From assembly GCA_964374025.1 (NCBI GenBank), contig CAYJWU010000010.1:1-25577 (forward strand): 25,577 nucleotides of DNA. Direction: 5' to 3'. Both the position numbers and the translations under genes were made by a program. The notes beneath the pieces are model-generated. The model was given only the letters and a program-made list of their open reading frames with translations. It made no database searches and was not told where the DNA came from. Origin of the DNA: JBASTI01 sp964374025. GTDB lineage: Bacteria; Patescibacteriota; Minisyncoccia; Spechtbacterales; HO2-43-30. Shown piece by piece: positions 1 through 7,225 of this stretch (its first letter is position 1; each line of letters starts with the position of its first letter).

Positions 1-966
1 ATTACATCCGCGAGTAGGGACGCTACAGAAACCACGGTTATTTGTTGGAGAAGACGTTTTTTTTGGATAGAATTTGTAATAAATATCCTCTCTATGGGCG
101 CTTTATTTATGTTCTTATAAGCTTCCCCTGAAAATACCCCGTGCGTTGAAACTGCGTATATCCTGCCGGCTCCGAGAGCTTTCAGTTCTTTGGCCGCTTT
201 GCACGTAGTACTCCCCCCATCAATCATATCATCTACGATAAGAACATCTATGCCGGGAGAATTCTTAATTTCTTCTTCTCCGACAACAAAAAGTATGTCT
301 GTTTCACTTTCTCCGGGATTTCGCCGTTTTGCAACCGCCACAACGGGAATCTGGCCAGGATGCTCCTCAAATGCCTCGGCATAAATGTTCGCAAGGGATA
401 TAGACCCCAAATCGGGGGACGCTACCACTAGATTTTTGGGATTGCAGGGGAATAATTCGGGATTTGATTTTAAGTAAGGCACAAAGATGATCCGAGCCCA
501 CAGTCGATCGACTGGTACCGGCTCCCAGGCCAAAGCCGCTTCTACTGCGTTGCTATGGGGATCTAAAAGAACAAATCCGGTAGCTCCCCTGCCGAACAAA
601 TCCTTTACTATCCCAACCGCTGCAACGGCTGCCCTAGGGCGATCTCGCCTATCTTGTCGCCCATATCCAAAGTATGGGAAAACGACTGTGATAGAAGTTG
701 CCCGGGCTTGCTTCGCCGCTTGTACCATTTGCCTAAGCTCCTCAAGGTTTTTGTCCGGCTGATTGGTTGATTGTATAAGGAAAACATCATCTCCTCTGAT
801 GCTTTCCCCAAAGCGGACGTACACCTCCCCATCCGCGTGATCTTTTATGAATATATCCCCCAACGCATCCGGAACTTTACAACCGTCTCTATGGCTCTGA
901 AGGCACCGCATTATTTCTTTCGCCAACGGCTCGTTGCTTCTTCCGCTGAAAATTTTAAGGTCCATC
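1..966 (-). CDS. prs: Ribose-phosphate pyrophosphokinase (PRPP synthetase), C-terminus cut by window edge
   Basis: This enzyme makes PRPP from ribose 5-phosphate and ATP, the phosphoribosyl donor for nucleotide synthesis, including PyrE encoded at 4734-5432. About 322 codons are visible and the frame is still open at base 1, so the 3' end lies outside the window. Visible hallmarks are FPYFGYGRQDRRDRPRAA (about residues 96-113, the ATP/R5P-binding segment of the family, usually PYFGYARQDRK) and VLIVDDMIDGGSTTCKAA (about residue 240 onward), the PRPP-binding loop. The ATG at 964-966 follows GGAGGT with a 5-nt gap. A small gene lies 12 nt upstream and a consensus promoter at 1204-1232 drives both. 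The family assignment is firm. The sequence departs from classical Prs at several positions (YGRQDRR for YARQDRK), so the class I/II subtype is uncertain. Confidence 0.9.
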
Positions 967-978
967 GTTCACCTCCGC

Positions 979-1161
979 CTACGCCCAAAACACACTGGCA
1001 AACTTATGACGACTAGAGCAGAAGAAACAGTTCTTGCCTCCGCAGGGGACATATCTGCCGTACCCTACGGCGGTAGGACAATACCAGTCCCCGCGGACTA
1101 AATCGCCAAGCATGACATCCGCTTTACTCGCCAAGGCCCAAAACATTCTCTTGCGCCACAT
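979..1161 (-). CDS. Small Cys-containing protein of unknown function (60 aa) upstream of prs
   Basis: I do not recognise this family. The ATG at 1159-1161 sits 8 nt after a strong AGGAGG Shine-Dalgarno; an in-frame GTG three codons upstream would lie on the SD itself and is unlikely. The protein starts MWRKRMFWALASKADVMLGD and has four cysteines in its second half (WYC, VPC, KNC, FFC), with a basic SSRHK segment after them. This could be a small zinc-binding or structural module, but the spacing is irregular. It is the first gene after the promoter at 1204-1232 and ends 12 nt before prs, so the two are probably co-transcribed. A leader or regulatory role for prs is possible but not shown. Confidence 0.5.
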   Translation of the reverse strand: MWRKRMFWALASKADVMLGDLVRGDWYCPTAVGYGRYVPCGGKNCFFCSSRHKFASVFWA

Positions 1162-1203
1162 TTTCTCCACCTCCTTTTTTATACAATTAGAAACTCGAAC
1201 TAT

Positions 1204-1232
1204 ATTATACTCCGTGCGCTTAAAAAAGTCAA
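1204..1232 (-). promoter_or_regulatory. Consensus sigma70-type promoter for the small gene and prs
   Basis: On the minus strand, TTGACT (1227-1232), a 17-bp spacer and a perfect TATAAT (1204-1209) lie about 40 nt upstream of the small gene's start. They sit immediately downstream of tRNA-Arg(CCT). Confidence 0.75.
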
Positions 1233-1238
1233 TGTGTG

Positions 1239-1310
1239 TGTCCCTGGCAGGAATTGAACCTGCATTTAAGGCTTAGGACGCCTCTGTTCTGTCCGTTGAA
1301 CTACAGGGAC
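1239..1310 (-). tRNA. tRNA-Arg (anticodon CCT)
   Basis: A full cloverleaf can be drawn on the minus strand. The acceptor pair is GTCCCTG/CAGGGAC, the D stem GTTC/GAAC, and the anticodon stem GAGGC/GCCTT with loop GTCCTAA, giving anticodon CCT (reads AGG). The T stem is GCAGG/CCTGC with loop TTCAATT. The discriminator is A and is followed by CAC, so CCA is not encoded. A candidate promoter (TAGTCA-N17-TAGAAT) lies just upstream at 1335-1363. Confidence 0.95.
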
Positions 1311-1334
1311 ATTTTTGCGCAGTAGACAAGTTTT

Positions 1335-1385
1335 ATTCTACTCCATTTTTCAGGTCTTGACTAGAAGAAAAAAATGCGTTATACA
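1335..1385. promoter_or_regulatory. Overlapping divergent promoters: tRNA-Arg (minus) and phoU-pit (plus)
   Basis: Plus strand: TTGACT (1357-1362), 17 bp, TATACA (1380-1385), predicting a start near 1392. Minus strand: TAGTCA (1358-1363), 17 bp, TAGAAT (1335-1340). The two -35 boxes overlap almost completely, so the polymerases should compete. The plus promoter also shows that the PhoU-like gene cannot start at the in-frame ATG at 1374. Confidence 0.55.
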
Positions 1386-1445
1386 AAAGAGTTGCACTTT
1401 GTCAAAATGATAAAAGACAAAAAACTATGTTCGCGTGGGAGGAGT

Positions 1446-2081
1446 ATGGGGAAGAAAGAAGAACTATTTGTCAATATTGAGAAAATGGGAAGCCGCATTG
1501 CCGAAGCCGGATTAGTTTTTGAGGCGTTAGTCCAAAACCTTGAACAAGCAAAACTCCATGCCAACCGCATGCACGAGATTGAGCATGCCGCTGACAATGT
1601 TCTAAAGTATATCTTTGAAAAAGTATTGCCGGCTATGTCACAACTGCCATTTGGCTTAGAGCACAACGAAGTTTCTATTATTATCCGTGGGGGCGATAGC
1701 ATTATTGATGCCTTGTGGCAAGCGTCAAACAAAATCGGCCGCATATACCAACTCACGGACAAAGACCCCGAATTAGAAGAGGCCGCGCAACTTCTCGTGG
1801 AGGCTACAAAAGGTATTCAAGATCTGTTTACCAACTTTAAACATTTTGATCGTCAACGAAACATGCCGCAGATAAGAGAATCCTTACACGGGATCGAAAG
1901 TCGCGCCGACGAGTTGAAAGACGCAGTGGTAGCAAGGCGGTACGCGCAGGCCCATCAAGACCCCAGATATGTGCTGCTATTTATTGCCTGGAAGGAAGTA
2001 TACGACTCGCTGGAAACTGCAACAGATATCTGTGAAGACATTATTGATCTCTTCTGCGACTTCCATCAAAAGTACTCGTAG
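1446..2081 (+). CDS. PhoU-like / DUF47 family phosphate transport regulator
   Basis: An all-alpha DUF47 (PhoU_div) protein of 211 aa; family members usually sit next to a PiT transporter and are thought to modulate it. Visible features are long amphipathic helices and the repeated acidic motifs EIEHAAD (about residues 46-52) and GIESRAD (about 150-156). These resemble the E/D-rich metal-binding motifs of the two PhoU-type helical bundles. The start at 1446 follows GGGAGGAG. The longer frame from 1374 is rejected because the promoter's -10 box lies inside it. The PiT gene follows after 12 nt, which supports a shared operon. The protein is cytoplasmic, with no signal or membrane segment. The family is confident; the regulatory role is inferred from context. 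Confidence 0.85.
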   Translation: MGKKEELFVNIEKMGSRIAEAGLVFEALVQNLEQAKLHANRMHEIEHAADNVLKYIFEKVLPAMSQLPFGLEHNEVSIIIRGGDSIIDALWQASNKIGRIYQLTDKDPELEEAAQLLVEATKGIQDLFTNFKHFDRQRNMPQIRESLHGIESRADELKDAVVARRYAQAHQDPRYVLLFIAWKEVYDSLETATDICEDIIDLFCDFHQKYS

Positions 2082-2093
2082 GCGGGAGAGAAG

Positions 2094-3089
2094 ATGGATA
2101 TACTGCTCATCTTCACTCTCGCAGTAATTCTCGGGGCGGAGTTTGTAAACGGCCTTACCGATGCTCCCAACGCCATTGCAACGGTTGTATCTACAAGAGC
2201 GCTCTCGTTTCGTAAAGCTGTTTTCATGGCAGCAACACTAAATTTCGTTGGAGTCATGAGCGGCACGGCCGTGGCGGCAACAATCGGCAAAGGCATCATT
2301 GATAGCGAGGCCATTGATCTTGTAACTATCTCGGCCGCGATGATCTCAATCGTCGTATGGAGTTCCACCGCCTACTTTTGGAGAAAAAGGCTTGGGATTC
2401 CTACTTCCGAGAGTCACGCGCTTGTAGCCGCGCTTGCGGGAGCGGGCCTAGCAACCGGCGGAATGGATGTTCTTTTATGGATAGGCTGGAAAAAAATACT
2501 TATTGGCCTCGGGTTTTCTACGTTCCTGGGACTCTTCGGCTCCTACTTCCTTACTAGGATCGTGCGCAAGTTATCAACTCCCCTCCCGCTTTATTCTACA
2601 AGAAGCGCGTTTCGAAGGCTGCAGATACTCTCTGCCGGATTTATGGCATTTAGCCATGGCTCAAATGACGGACAAAAATTCATAGGCGTATTCGCTCTCG
2701 CGCTTGTCCTTGGAGGGATGTATGAAACATTCGCTATCTCTCTTTGGGTCATCGTCCTGTTAGCATCCGTTATGGCGCTTGGAACATCAGTAGGCGGCTG
2801 GCGCATCATCCGCACCATGGGAATGCGCATGACGCCGCTCAAACCATATCAGGGATTTTCCGCAGAAACCGCGGCGGCGTCAACCATAACGCTCGCGTCC
2901 CATTTTGGAATTCCGCTTTCTACTACGCATACGATTGGCACGTCCATTATGGGAGCTGGTGTCGCCCACAGAAAATCGTCATTAAGGACGGATGTCGTAA
3001 GCCAGATTGTTCTCGCGTGGATTCTCACTTTTCCAATCTGTGCAGTAATCGCGTTTGTGACTGAACACATACTCCGTCTTGTATTTTAA
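2094..3089 (+). CDS. pit: PiT-family inorganic phosphate permease
   Basis: A membrane symporter of 331 aa that takes up inorganic phosphate with a cation, usually as a metal-phosphate complex. Both inverted PiT signature repeats are visible. The first, NGLTDAPNAIATVVSTRALS, is near residues 19-38 and the second, AFSHGSNDGQKFIGVF, is just past residue 180. Hydrophobic stretches throughout suggest about eight or nine transmembrane helices, and the length matches short bacterial and archaeal PiT proteins. The start is preceded by GGGAGAG. The gene follows the DUF47 protein and ends in an intrinsic terminator that begins at its stop codon, which defines a two-gene phosphate operon. Confidence 0.92.
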   Translation: MDILLIFTLAVILGAEFVNGLTDAPNAIATVVSTRALSFRKAVFMAATLNFVGVMSGTAVAATIGKGIIDSEAIDLVTISAAMISIVVWSSTAYFWRKRLGIPTSESHALVAALAGAGLATGGMDVLLWIGWKKILIGLGFSTFLGLFGSYFLTRIVRKLSTPLPLYSTRSAFRRLQILSAGFMAFSHGSNDGQKFIGVFALALVLGGMYETFAISLWVIVLLASVMALGTSVGGWRIIRTMGMRMTPLKPYQGFSAETAAASTITLASHFGIPLSTTHTIGTSIMGAGVAHRKSSLRTDVVSQIVLAWILTFPICAVIAFVTEHILRLVF

Positions 3090-3118
3090 CCCACCAAGTT
3101 GCGTGGGTTTTTTGTTTT
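3088..3118 (+). terminator. Intrinsic terminator of the phoU-pit operon
   Basis: AACCCAC (3088-3094) pairs with GTGGGTT (3103-3109) across an 8-nt loop and is followed by a T-rich tail. It overlaps the stop codon of pit and the -35 region of the next promoter. Confidence 0.75.
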
Positions 3119-3128
3119 GTGGTATAAT
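3099..3128 (+). promoter_or_regulatory. Promoter predicted to give a leaderless htrA-like mRNA
   Basis: TTGCGT (3099-3104), 18 bp, then a perfect TATAAT (3123-3128). The ATG at 3135 is 6 nt after the -10 box, where transcription should begin, so the mRNA would have no 5' leader. No Shine-Dalgarno is present. Confidence 0.6.
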
Positions 3129-3134
3129 TAGGGT

Positions 3135-4175
3135 ATGACTAAGTCACCTGTCGTAGCAATTGTAAAAAGGGTCTCCCCTGCTGTCATCAATATCGTAATA
3201 TCAAAAGACATGCCTAAGCTCGAGGGCTTCTATACAATGCCCTTTGGCGGGCAGGAATATATAGTGCCGAGGTTCGACAAGCACGCCAAACAAAAAATAA
3301 AAATCGGAGGCGGCTCGGGTTTTATTGTGTCTCCAGACGGAATTGTTCTCACAAACGCGCATGTTGTTGAAGATCCAAAAGCAGAATATACCGTGATTCT
3401 GGACCATGGCGAGGACGCGAAGCTCCCCATAAAAGTTATTGCCCGCGACAGAATTCACGATGTCGCAATTCTTAAAATAGAAAATAAAGACAAAAAAGAT
3501 TTCCCGCACATTGAGCTTGGCGATTCAAGCGAGCTTGAGCTTGGGGAAGATATTATATCGGTGGGGTACGCGCTTGGGGAATTTAGAAATACTGTTTCCA
3601 CCGGCGTGGTTTCCGGACTTAGCCGCTTTATTCAGGCACAAACAGGGTACGAGAAACATGTCGAGCGCCTGCGAGGACTTATACAAACGGATGCCGCGAT
3701 AAACCCGGGAAACTCCGGAGGACCTATTATAAATATGGAGGGAAAAGCCGTAGGGATAAGCACGGCTGTGGTATTTGGCGCGCAAAACATCGGCTTTGCG
3801 ATACCCATAAACAACGCGAAAAAGGACCTCGAAGAACTCAAAAAATTCGGCCATATACGCCAGCCATTCCTCGGCGTGCGCTACATTATAATTGACCAGA
3901 TGATTCAGGAGCAAAATAAATTGCCTGTGGATCACGGCGCGATGATAGTACGGGAAACCTTAGGAGAGCACGCGGTAGTACCCGGCTCATCTGCCGCAAG
4001 GGCAGGGTTTAAAGAGTTTGACATTATCCTTCAGGTAGACGGCGAAAAAATCACTACGGACAACACGATACAAGACGTTATTTCAAAACACAAAATAGGA
4101 GACGGCATAAAATGCAAGGTCCTGCGCAACAAGAAAGAATCTGAAATCAAAGTAGTGCTTGAAGAGAAAAAATAG
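3135..4175 (+). CDS. HtrA/Deg-type trypsin-like serine protease with C-terminal PDZ domain, no signal peptide
   Basis: A 346-aa S1C serine protease. The catalytic triad is intact: His76 in TNAHVV, Asp109 in HDVAIL, and Ser194 in GNSGGP, with QTDAAINPGNSGGP typical of DegP/DegS. A PDZ domain covers about residues 245-343 (FLGVRY ... GSSAARAGFKEFDIILQVDG). DegP-type proteins normally have a signal peptide or N-terminal anchor. This one begins MTKSPVVAIVKRVSPAVINI, without a hydrophobic helix, and an in-frame TAG at 3129-3131 rules out an upstream start. It should therefore be cytoplasmic unless exported in an unusual way. Translation appears leaderless. A thioesterase gene follows after 9 nt. 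Protease identity is very likely; its substrates are unknown. Confidence 0.9.
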   Translation: MTKSPVVAIVKRVSPAVINIVISKDMPKLEGFYTMPFGGQEYIVPRFDKHAKQKIKIGGGSGFIVSPDGIVLTNAHVVEDPKAEYTVILDHGEDAKLPIKVIARDRIHDVAILKIENKDKKDFPHIELGDSSELELGEDIISVGYALGEFRNTVSTGVVSGLSRFIQAQTGYEKHVERLRGLIQTDAAINPGNSGGPIINMEGKAVGISTAVVFGAQNIGFAIPINNAKKDLEELKKFGHIRQPFLGVRYIIIDQMIQEQNKLPVDHGAMIVRETLGEHAVVPGSSAARAGFKEFDIILQVDGEKITTDNTIQDVISKHKIGDGIKCKVLRNKKESEIKVVLEEKK

Positions 4176-4184
4176 GAGGAAGGA

Positions 4185-4697
4185 ATGAAGCGAAAGTCGA
4201 AACCCGTAAGCAAAACAGCGGTTGAAAATTATACGGCTCCAATTTTTCCAGAAGACCTGAATCCGCAGGATAAAATGTTTGGGGGAATGCTCGCAGGGGC
4301 TATGGACAAACTTGCCGGCTCCATATTTTTCCGCCATACAGATGGCCAGTCCTGCGGCACCGTATTTATAGACGGCATTAACTTTCTTGTACCTGTGTAC
4401 AAAGGGGATCTGCTTCTGCTTGACGCGTCAATAAATCGCGTATGGAACACTTCTTGTGAAATAGGCGTCCGGGCGAAAGTTCAAAGAAGAAAAACCGGCG
4501 AAATCCAGCATCTTTCAAGTACGTATTTTACCTATGTGGCAACAGAAGAACTTTCCGAGATAGATCCGAAATCAGGACATCCCAAAATAGTTTCGGTCCC
4601 ACTTAGGTATGATGCCACTCCCCGCACCAGAGACCAAAAACGCAGGTGGTGGGAAGCAGACCAGCGCCGGCAGGAAAGATTAAAGAAAAAAAATTAA
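4185..4697 (+). CDS. Hotdog-fold acyl-CoA thioesterase (YciA/BACH-like)
   Basis: This protein should hydrolyse acyl-CoA to free acid and CoA. Its 170 aa contain the YciA/BACH-type segment MFGGMLAGAMDKLAG (residues 31-45), aligning with FGGWLMSQMDIAGA and keeping the catalytic Asp (D41). VFIDGINFLVPVYKGDLLLL follows and matches the 'EGMTFLRPVAVGD' strand of the family. The C-terminal 40 residues are highly charged (RRWWEADQRRQERLKKKN), an extension I cannot interpret. The start has a strong AGGAGGAAGG site directly after the protease stop, so the two genes are coupled. With the acyl-CoA dehydrogenase and mutase at 11003-13750 it adds to an acyl-CoA gene set. Substrate chain length cannot be judged. 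Confidence 0.8.
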   Translation: MKRKSKPVSKTAVENYTAPIFPEDLNPQDKMFGGMLAGAMDKLAGSIFFRHTDGQSCGTVFIDGINFLVPVYKGDLLLLDASINRVWNTSCEIGVRAKVQRRKTGEIQHLSSTYFTYVATEELSEIDPKSGHPKIVSVPLRYDATPRTRDQKRRWWEADQRRQERLKKKN

Positions 4698-4727
4698 CCC
4701 AGAGATAATTCTCTGGGCTTTATTTTA
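4698..4727. terminator. Bidirectional intrinsic terminator between convergent genes
   Basis: CCCAGAG (4698-4704), a 6-nt loop, then CTCTGGG (4711-4717). The plus strand has a CTTTATTTT tail. On the minus strand the stem is followed by TTAATTTTTTTTC, so it can serve both the thioesterase gene and pyrE. Confidence 0.85.
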
Positions 4728-4733
4728 ATCGGA

Positions 4734-5432
4734 TCATCCCGGAATGGTGCGATGTTTTCTCTCGTATTCTTCTGTCGCCTCTTTGGCTTTTCGGGCAAGA
4801 AACTCCGCGCCCTTACCAAGGTCTGTATTGACGGGTACGCCTTCTTTGCACAAGGGACATTCCCCCTCGGTCCAATCGTCCAGTTTTGTATTTACAAGCG
4901 AGAACAGCCGGGGAACATCGCCTATGTCCTCGCGAGTTACCCCACCGCGGTTCCATAAAGCTCCGACGCCGATAACGCCTCCGCCGTTTACGCGTACCGC
5001 TTCCACAACTTTCCTTACCGAGCCGCCGGTTGTAAGCACGTCTTCTACTACAAGCACGCATCGGCCTGAAATAAATTTATCGTAGTCGCGGTTAATCGCA
5101 AACAAATTATTTTCTGCTTTTTCAGCGTACACAGCCGATATTTCGCCGCGCACAAGATTTACTATGACCTTGGTCAGATGATGAGCAACCCACTGCGAGA
5201 GTATTATCCCGCCTTTTTCCGGCGCAATTACCGTATCAATCTCTTCGTGAGCAAACTCTTTGGCTATATAGCGGCATAATCGAGATGTCTCTCTCGTATG
5301 AGGATACAGGGCATCCTTGTTTACGTATTTAGCGCCATGCTTGCCTGAAGCATAGACAAAGTGGCCCTCCGTAATCGCCCCCGTTTTCTTTAGTGTCTTT
5401 AAGGCCCTTAAAGCTAACTGCTCGTTTGACAC
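4734..5432 (-). CDS. pyrE: Orotate phosphoribosyltransferase
   Basis: This enzyme joins orotate to PRPP to form OMP, the fifth step of de novo UMP synthesis. The PRPP-binding 13-mer of type I phosphoribosyltransferases is clear at residues 127-139 (VLVVEDVLTTGGS). Upstream, IAPEKGGIILSQWVA (69-83) forms the substrate pocket region. The C-terminal CPLCKEGVPVNTDLGKG segment occurs in some bacterial OPRTs; its two cysteines might bind metal. The start is GTG at 5430-5432, ten nt after AGGAGG, inside the end of pyrF (19-nt overlap), so translation is probably coupled. The protein has 232 aa, near family size. PyrF carries out the next step. Confidence 0.92.
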   Translation of the reverse strand: MSNEQLALRALKTLKKTGAITEGHFVYASGKHGAKYVNKDALYPHTRETSRLCRYIAKEFAHEEIDTVIAPEKGGIILSQWVAHHLTKVIVNLVRGEISAVYAEKAENNLFAINRDYDKFISGRCVLVVEDVLTTGGSVRKVVEAVRVNGGGVIGVGALWNRGGVTREDIGDVPRLFSLVNTKLDDWTEGECPLCKEGVPVNTDLGKGAEFLARKAKEATEEYERKHRTIPG

Positions 5433-6346
5433 TTGCCTATTGCCTCCTGTCTGTACTTATTTATCTCGTCCCGCAGCCGTATTGCTTCCGCGCGCGCGGC
5501 TTGGGCAAAATCGACTCCGCTTGAGGCATAGATTATTCCACGCGAGGAATTGATAATCGCGGGGAAACTCTTCTCGCCGGTTTTCGGATCGATATACATA
5601 GCGGCTTTTACGGTTGCTTCCAAATCCCCGCCTTGCGCGCCGATGCCTGGAATAAGAATGGGCATATCGCCGACCAACTTGCGCACTCGTTCCAGTTCTA
5701 CCGGAAATGTCGCGCCTACGACAAGGCCACAATTGCTATATTCATTCCAGTAATACACACGCCGTGCCACGAATTCATAAAACGCAATCATTTCCGGTTC
5801 AACTATCTTGTCTTGAAATTCGCCTGCGCCTTCGTTTGAAGTGCGGCAAAGCACAAAAAAGAATTTATCTTTGTAACCCTTCAAAAAGGGTTGCATTGCC
5901 TCCGAGCCAAGATAATTATGCAAGGTCATCGCGTCTGCGTTTAGTCCAATCCCGGTATCATCAAATGCCCAGCGCGCGTACCCCTTATTCGTATTACCGA
6001 TATCCCCGCGTTTTCCGTCGAAAATTAATGGCACATCCGTAGCTGCCTGCTTGAGGTATCTTGCTGTTTCGTAAAGCGCATATATTCCCTGCAACCCTTC
6101 TCCTTCGTAATAACCGGCATTCGCTTTGTAAGCCGCGGCTATATCACGTGTTGCGTCAATAATCTCTTTATTAAACGCTACCATCAGGGGACCAGTTGCC
6201 CCAAATGAAGGGAGGGAATACTTACCCCTCAAAAACTCTTCAATCTCTTTTGAGATTTTTTCGCGCTCTGTGTCCAGCCCCACGCAAACATTTTTGTCTT
6301 CAACAAATTTTTGCCTCTGCATCTCCATAAAATTCCTTTCAGTCAT
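5414..6346 (-). CDS. pyrF: Orotidine 5'-phosphate decarboxylase (type 2)
   Basis: This enzyme decarboxylates OMP to UMP. The catalytic D-x-K-x-x-D array is intact in IFDGKRGDIGNTNKGYA (Asp110, Lys112, Asp115). LVVGATFP and ILIPGIGAQGG are the later phosphate-binding strands. At 310 aa it belongs to the longer PyrF group 2, as in mycobacteria and many CPR. The start at 6346 is 7 nt after AAGGAGG; a second in-frame ATG six codons in also follows an AAAGGA, so a slightly shorter product is possible. It lies 13 nt after the cytidine-deaminase-like gene and overlaps pyrE, forming a three-gene pyrimidine operon. Confidence 0.93.
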   Translation of the reverse strand: MTERNFMEMQRQKFVEDKNVCVGLDTEREKISKEIEEFLRGKYSLPSFGATGPLMVAFNKEIIDATRDIAAAYKANAGYYEGEGLQGIYALYETARYLKQAATDVPLIFDGKRGDIGNTNKGYARWAFDDTGIGLNADAMTLHNYLGSEAMQPFLKGYKDKFFFVLCRTSNEGAGEFQDKIVEPEMIAFYEFVARRVYYWNEYSNCGLVVGATFPVELERVRKLVGDMPILIPGIGAQGGDLEATVKAAMYIDPKTGEKSFPAIINSSRGIIYASSGVDFAQAARAEAIRLRDEINKYRQEAIGKCQTSS

Positions 6347-6359
6347 CTATGCGCCTCCT

Positions 6360-6818
6360 TTACTCTTCTCTTTGTATCTTTAACGGATGGGGGTATGGGT
6401 AAAGATATTTCATGATCGCCATATAGATAGTGCCGTCAAGCCCCGCGCCGTACACGACTAAATCCGGGTTTCTTGTCTTGTCCCAAATTACTTGTCGGCA
6501 AGAGGCGCAGGGAAAGCCCATGTTTTCGGGGTTGTTTTTATCCAGTGCGGCAACTTCCATTATAGCCGCGATCTCCTCGTCGAGATGTGCTCGCTTCATT
6601 TCCCGTATGGCGGCCTCCGCGGCATGCATATTCCGCGACATTCCCATAGACTCATCGTTGGGGGAGCTATATATATTGCCAATATCCGTGAGTACCGCGC
6701 CTCCAACCGCGATTCCGCTTATTGGGACAGCCGCCTTTTTCCGCGCTAGAAGCGCGGCCATGTACAGGCGCGCCTCATTACGCGAAAGATTATCCCATTC
6801 ACGCTTTTTGGGTTTCAC
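6360..6818 (-). CDS. Cytidine deaminase-like zinc enzyme with altered active-site spacing
   Basis: A member of the cytidine/deoxycytidylate deaminase fold, which deaminates cytidine-type nucleosides for pyrimidine salvage; co-location with pyrF and pyrE fits. The second zinc motif is canonical (PCASCRQVI, Cys104 and Cys107). The first, MHAAEAAIREM, reads His65-Ala-Ala-Glu68 where the family has (C/H)-A-E, so the catalytic Glu is one residue later or replaced by Ala. Upstream, IAVGGAVLTDIGNIYSSPNDES matches the usual VGAA...G...N.E stretch. I chose the GTG at 6816-6818 because GGAGGT lies 6 nt upstream; an in-frame ATG at 6839 has no SD. The protein would be 152 aa. The fold is confident; activity and substrate are uncertain. 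Confidence 0.75.
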   Translation of the reverse strand: MKPKKREWDNLSRNEARLYMAALLARKKAAVPISGIAVGGAVLTDIGNIYSSPNDESMGMSRNMHAAEAAIREMKRAHLDEEIAAIMEVAALDKNNPENMGFPCASCRQVIWDKTRNPDLVVYGAGLDGTIYMAIMKYLYPYPHPLKIQREE

Positions 6819-6832
6819 AAGCTTACCTCCCA

Positions 6833-6861
6833 TATCCATTTTTGTCCATCTTGTTTGTCAA
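6833..6861 (-). promoter_or_regulatory. Possible promoter of the pyrimidine operon
   Basis: A perfect TTGACA (6856-6861) on the minus strand is followed after 17 bp by a weak TGGATA (6833-6838). It lies between tRNA-Arg(CCG) and the deaminase gene. The alternative is read-through from the tRNA gene. Confidence 0.35.
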
Positions 6862-6869
6862 AGTTCTTG

Positions 6870-6941
6870 TGCCCCCAGGAAGAATTGAACTTCCACTTCA
6901 AGATCCGGAATCTTGCGTCCTGTCCGTTGGACTATGGGGGC
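6870..6941 (-). tRNA. tRNA-Arg (anticodon CCG)
   Basis: Minus-strand cloverleaf. The acceptor is GCCCCCA/TGGGGGC, the D stem GTCC/GGAC, and the anticodon stem CAAGA/TCTTG with loop TTCCGGA (anticodon CCG, reads CGG). The T stem is GGAAG/CTTCC with loop TTCAATT. The discriminator is A and CCA is not encoded. This is the second tRNA-Arg in the window, and like the first it lies directly upstream of a nucleotide-metabolism gene group. Confidence 0.95.
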
Positions 6942-6944
6942 TTC

Positions 6945-6972
6945 TTGCAATTCTATGAGATTATGTTATACT
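6945..6972 (+). promoter_or_regulatory. Promoter for the small gene / TPR gene pair
   Basis: TTGCAA (6945-6950), 16 bp, TATACT (6967-6972), with a TG one base before the -10 box (extended -10). It lies 32 nt upstream of the TTG start at 7005. Confidence 0.6.
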
Positions 6973-7004
6973 GACGGTTAGATTTTAGCAAGGGAGGCAG
7001 TTCT

Positions 7005-7214
7005 TTGACTAAAAAAAGAGCCCCGCGCAAGGGCACGCACAGGTTTCTTGTTTCAGGCCCCGTTCCCGGATTTAAAAATGAAATCCGCGAATGGACAAGC
7101 GCGATGAACGAAGCACAGGCATTAAGGCAAGTCGCCGAACGGCTCAAAGAGAAACACAAAGTCCCCGTATATCTTGGAAACTGCACGGTAACGAAAGGCG
7201 AAGCAAAAAGGTAA
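7005..7214 (+). CDS. Small basic protein of unknown function (69 aa, TTG start)
   Basis: Not recognised. The frame starts with TTG at 7005, placed 7 nt after a good AGGGAGG site (6991-6997), behind the promoter at 6945-6972; no ATG fits better. The product is rich in Lys/Arg (TKKRAPRKGTHRF at the N-terminus), and its middle (EAQALRQVAERLKEKHK) should form a helix. It ends 11 nt before the TPR-like gene, whose SD overlaps the stop region, so the two are probably one operon. A nucleic-acid- or ribosome-associated role would fit the charge, but nothing shows it. Confidence 0.6.
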   Translation: MTKKRAPRKGTHRFLVSGPVPGFKNEIREWTSAMNEAQALRQVAERLKEKHKVPVYLGNCTVTKGEAKR

Positions 7215-7225
7215 GGAGGTGCTCA

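Noticed and set aside
499..515. CAGTCGATCGACTG palindrome as a fourth member of the CACGATCGTA family
   Set aside because: It has TCGATCGA, not ACGATCGT, in the centre, lies inside prs coding sequence, and has no extended arms.
7091..7225. 45-codon N-terminal extension of the TPR-like protein
   Set aside because: It overlaps the small gene at 7005-7214 out of frame, while the ATG at 7226 has an excellent SD.
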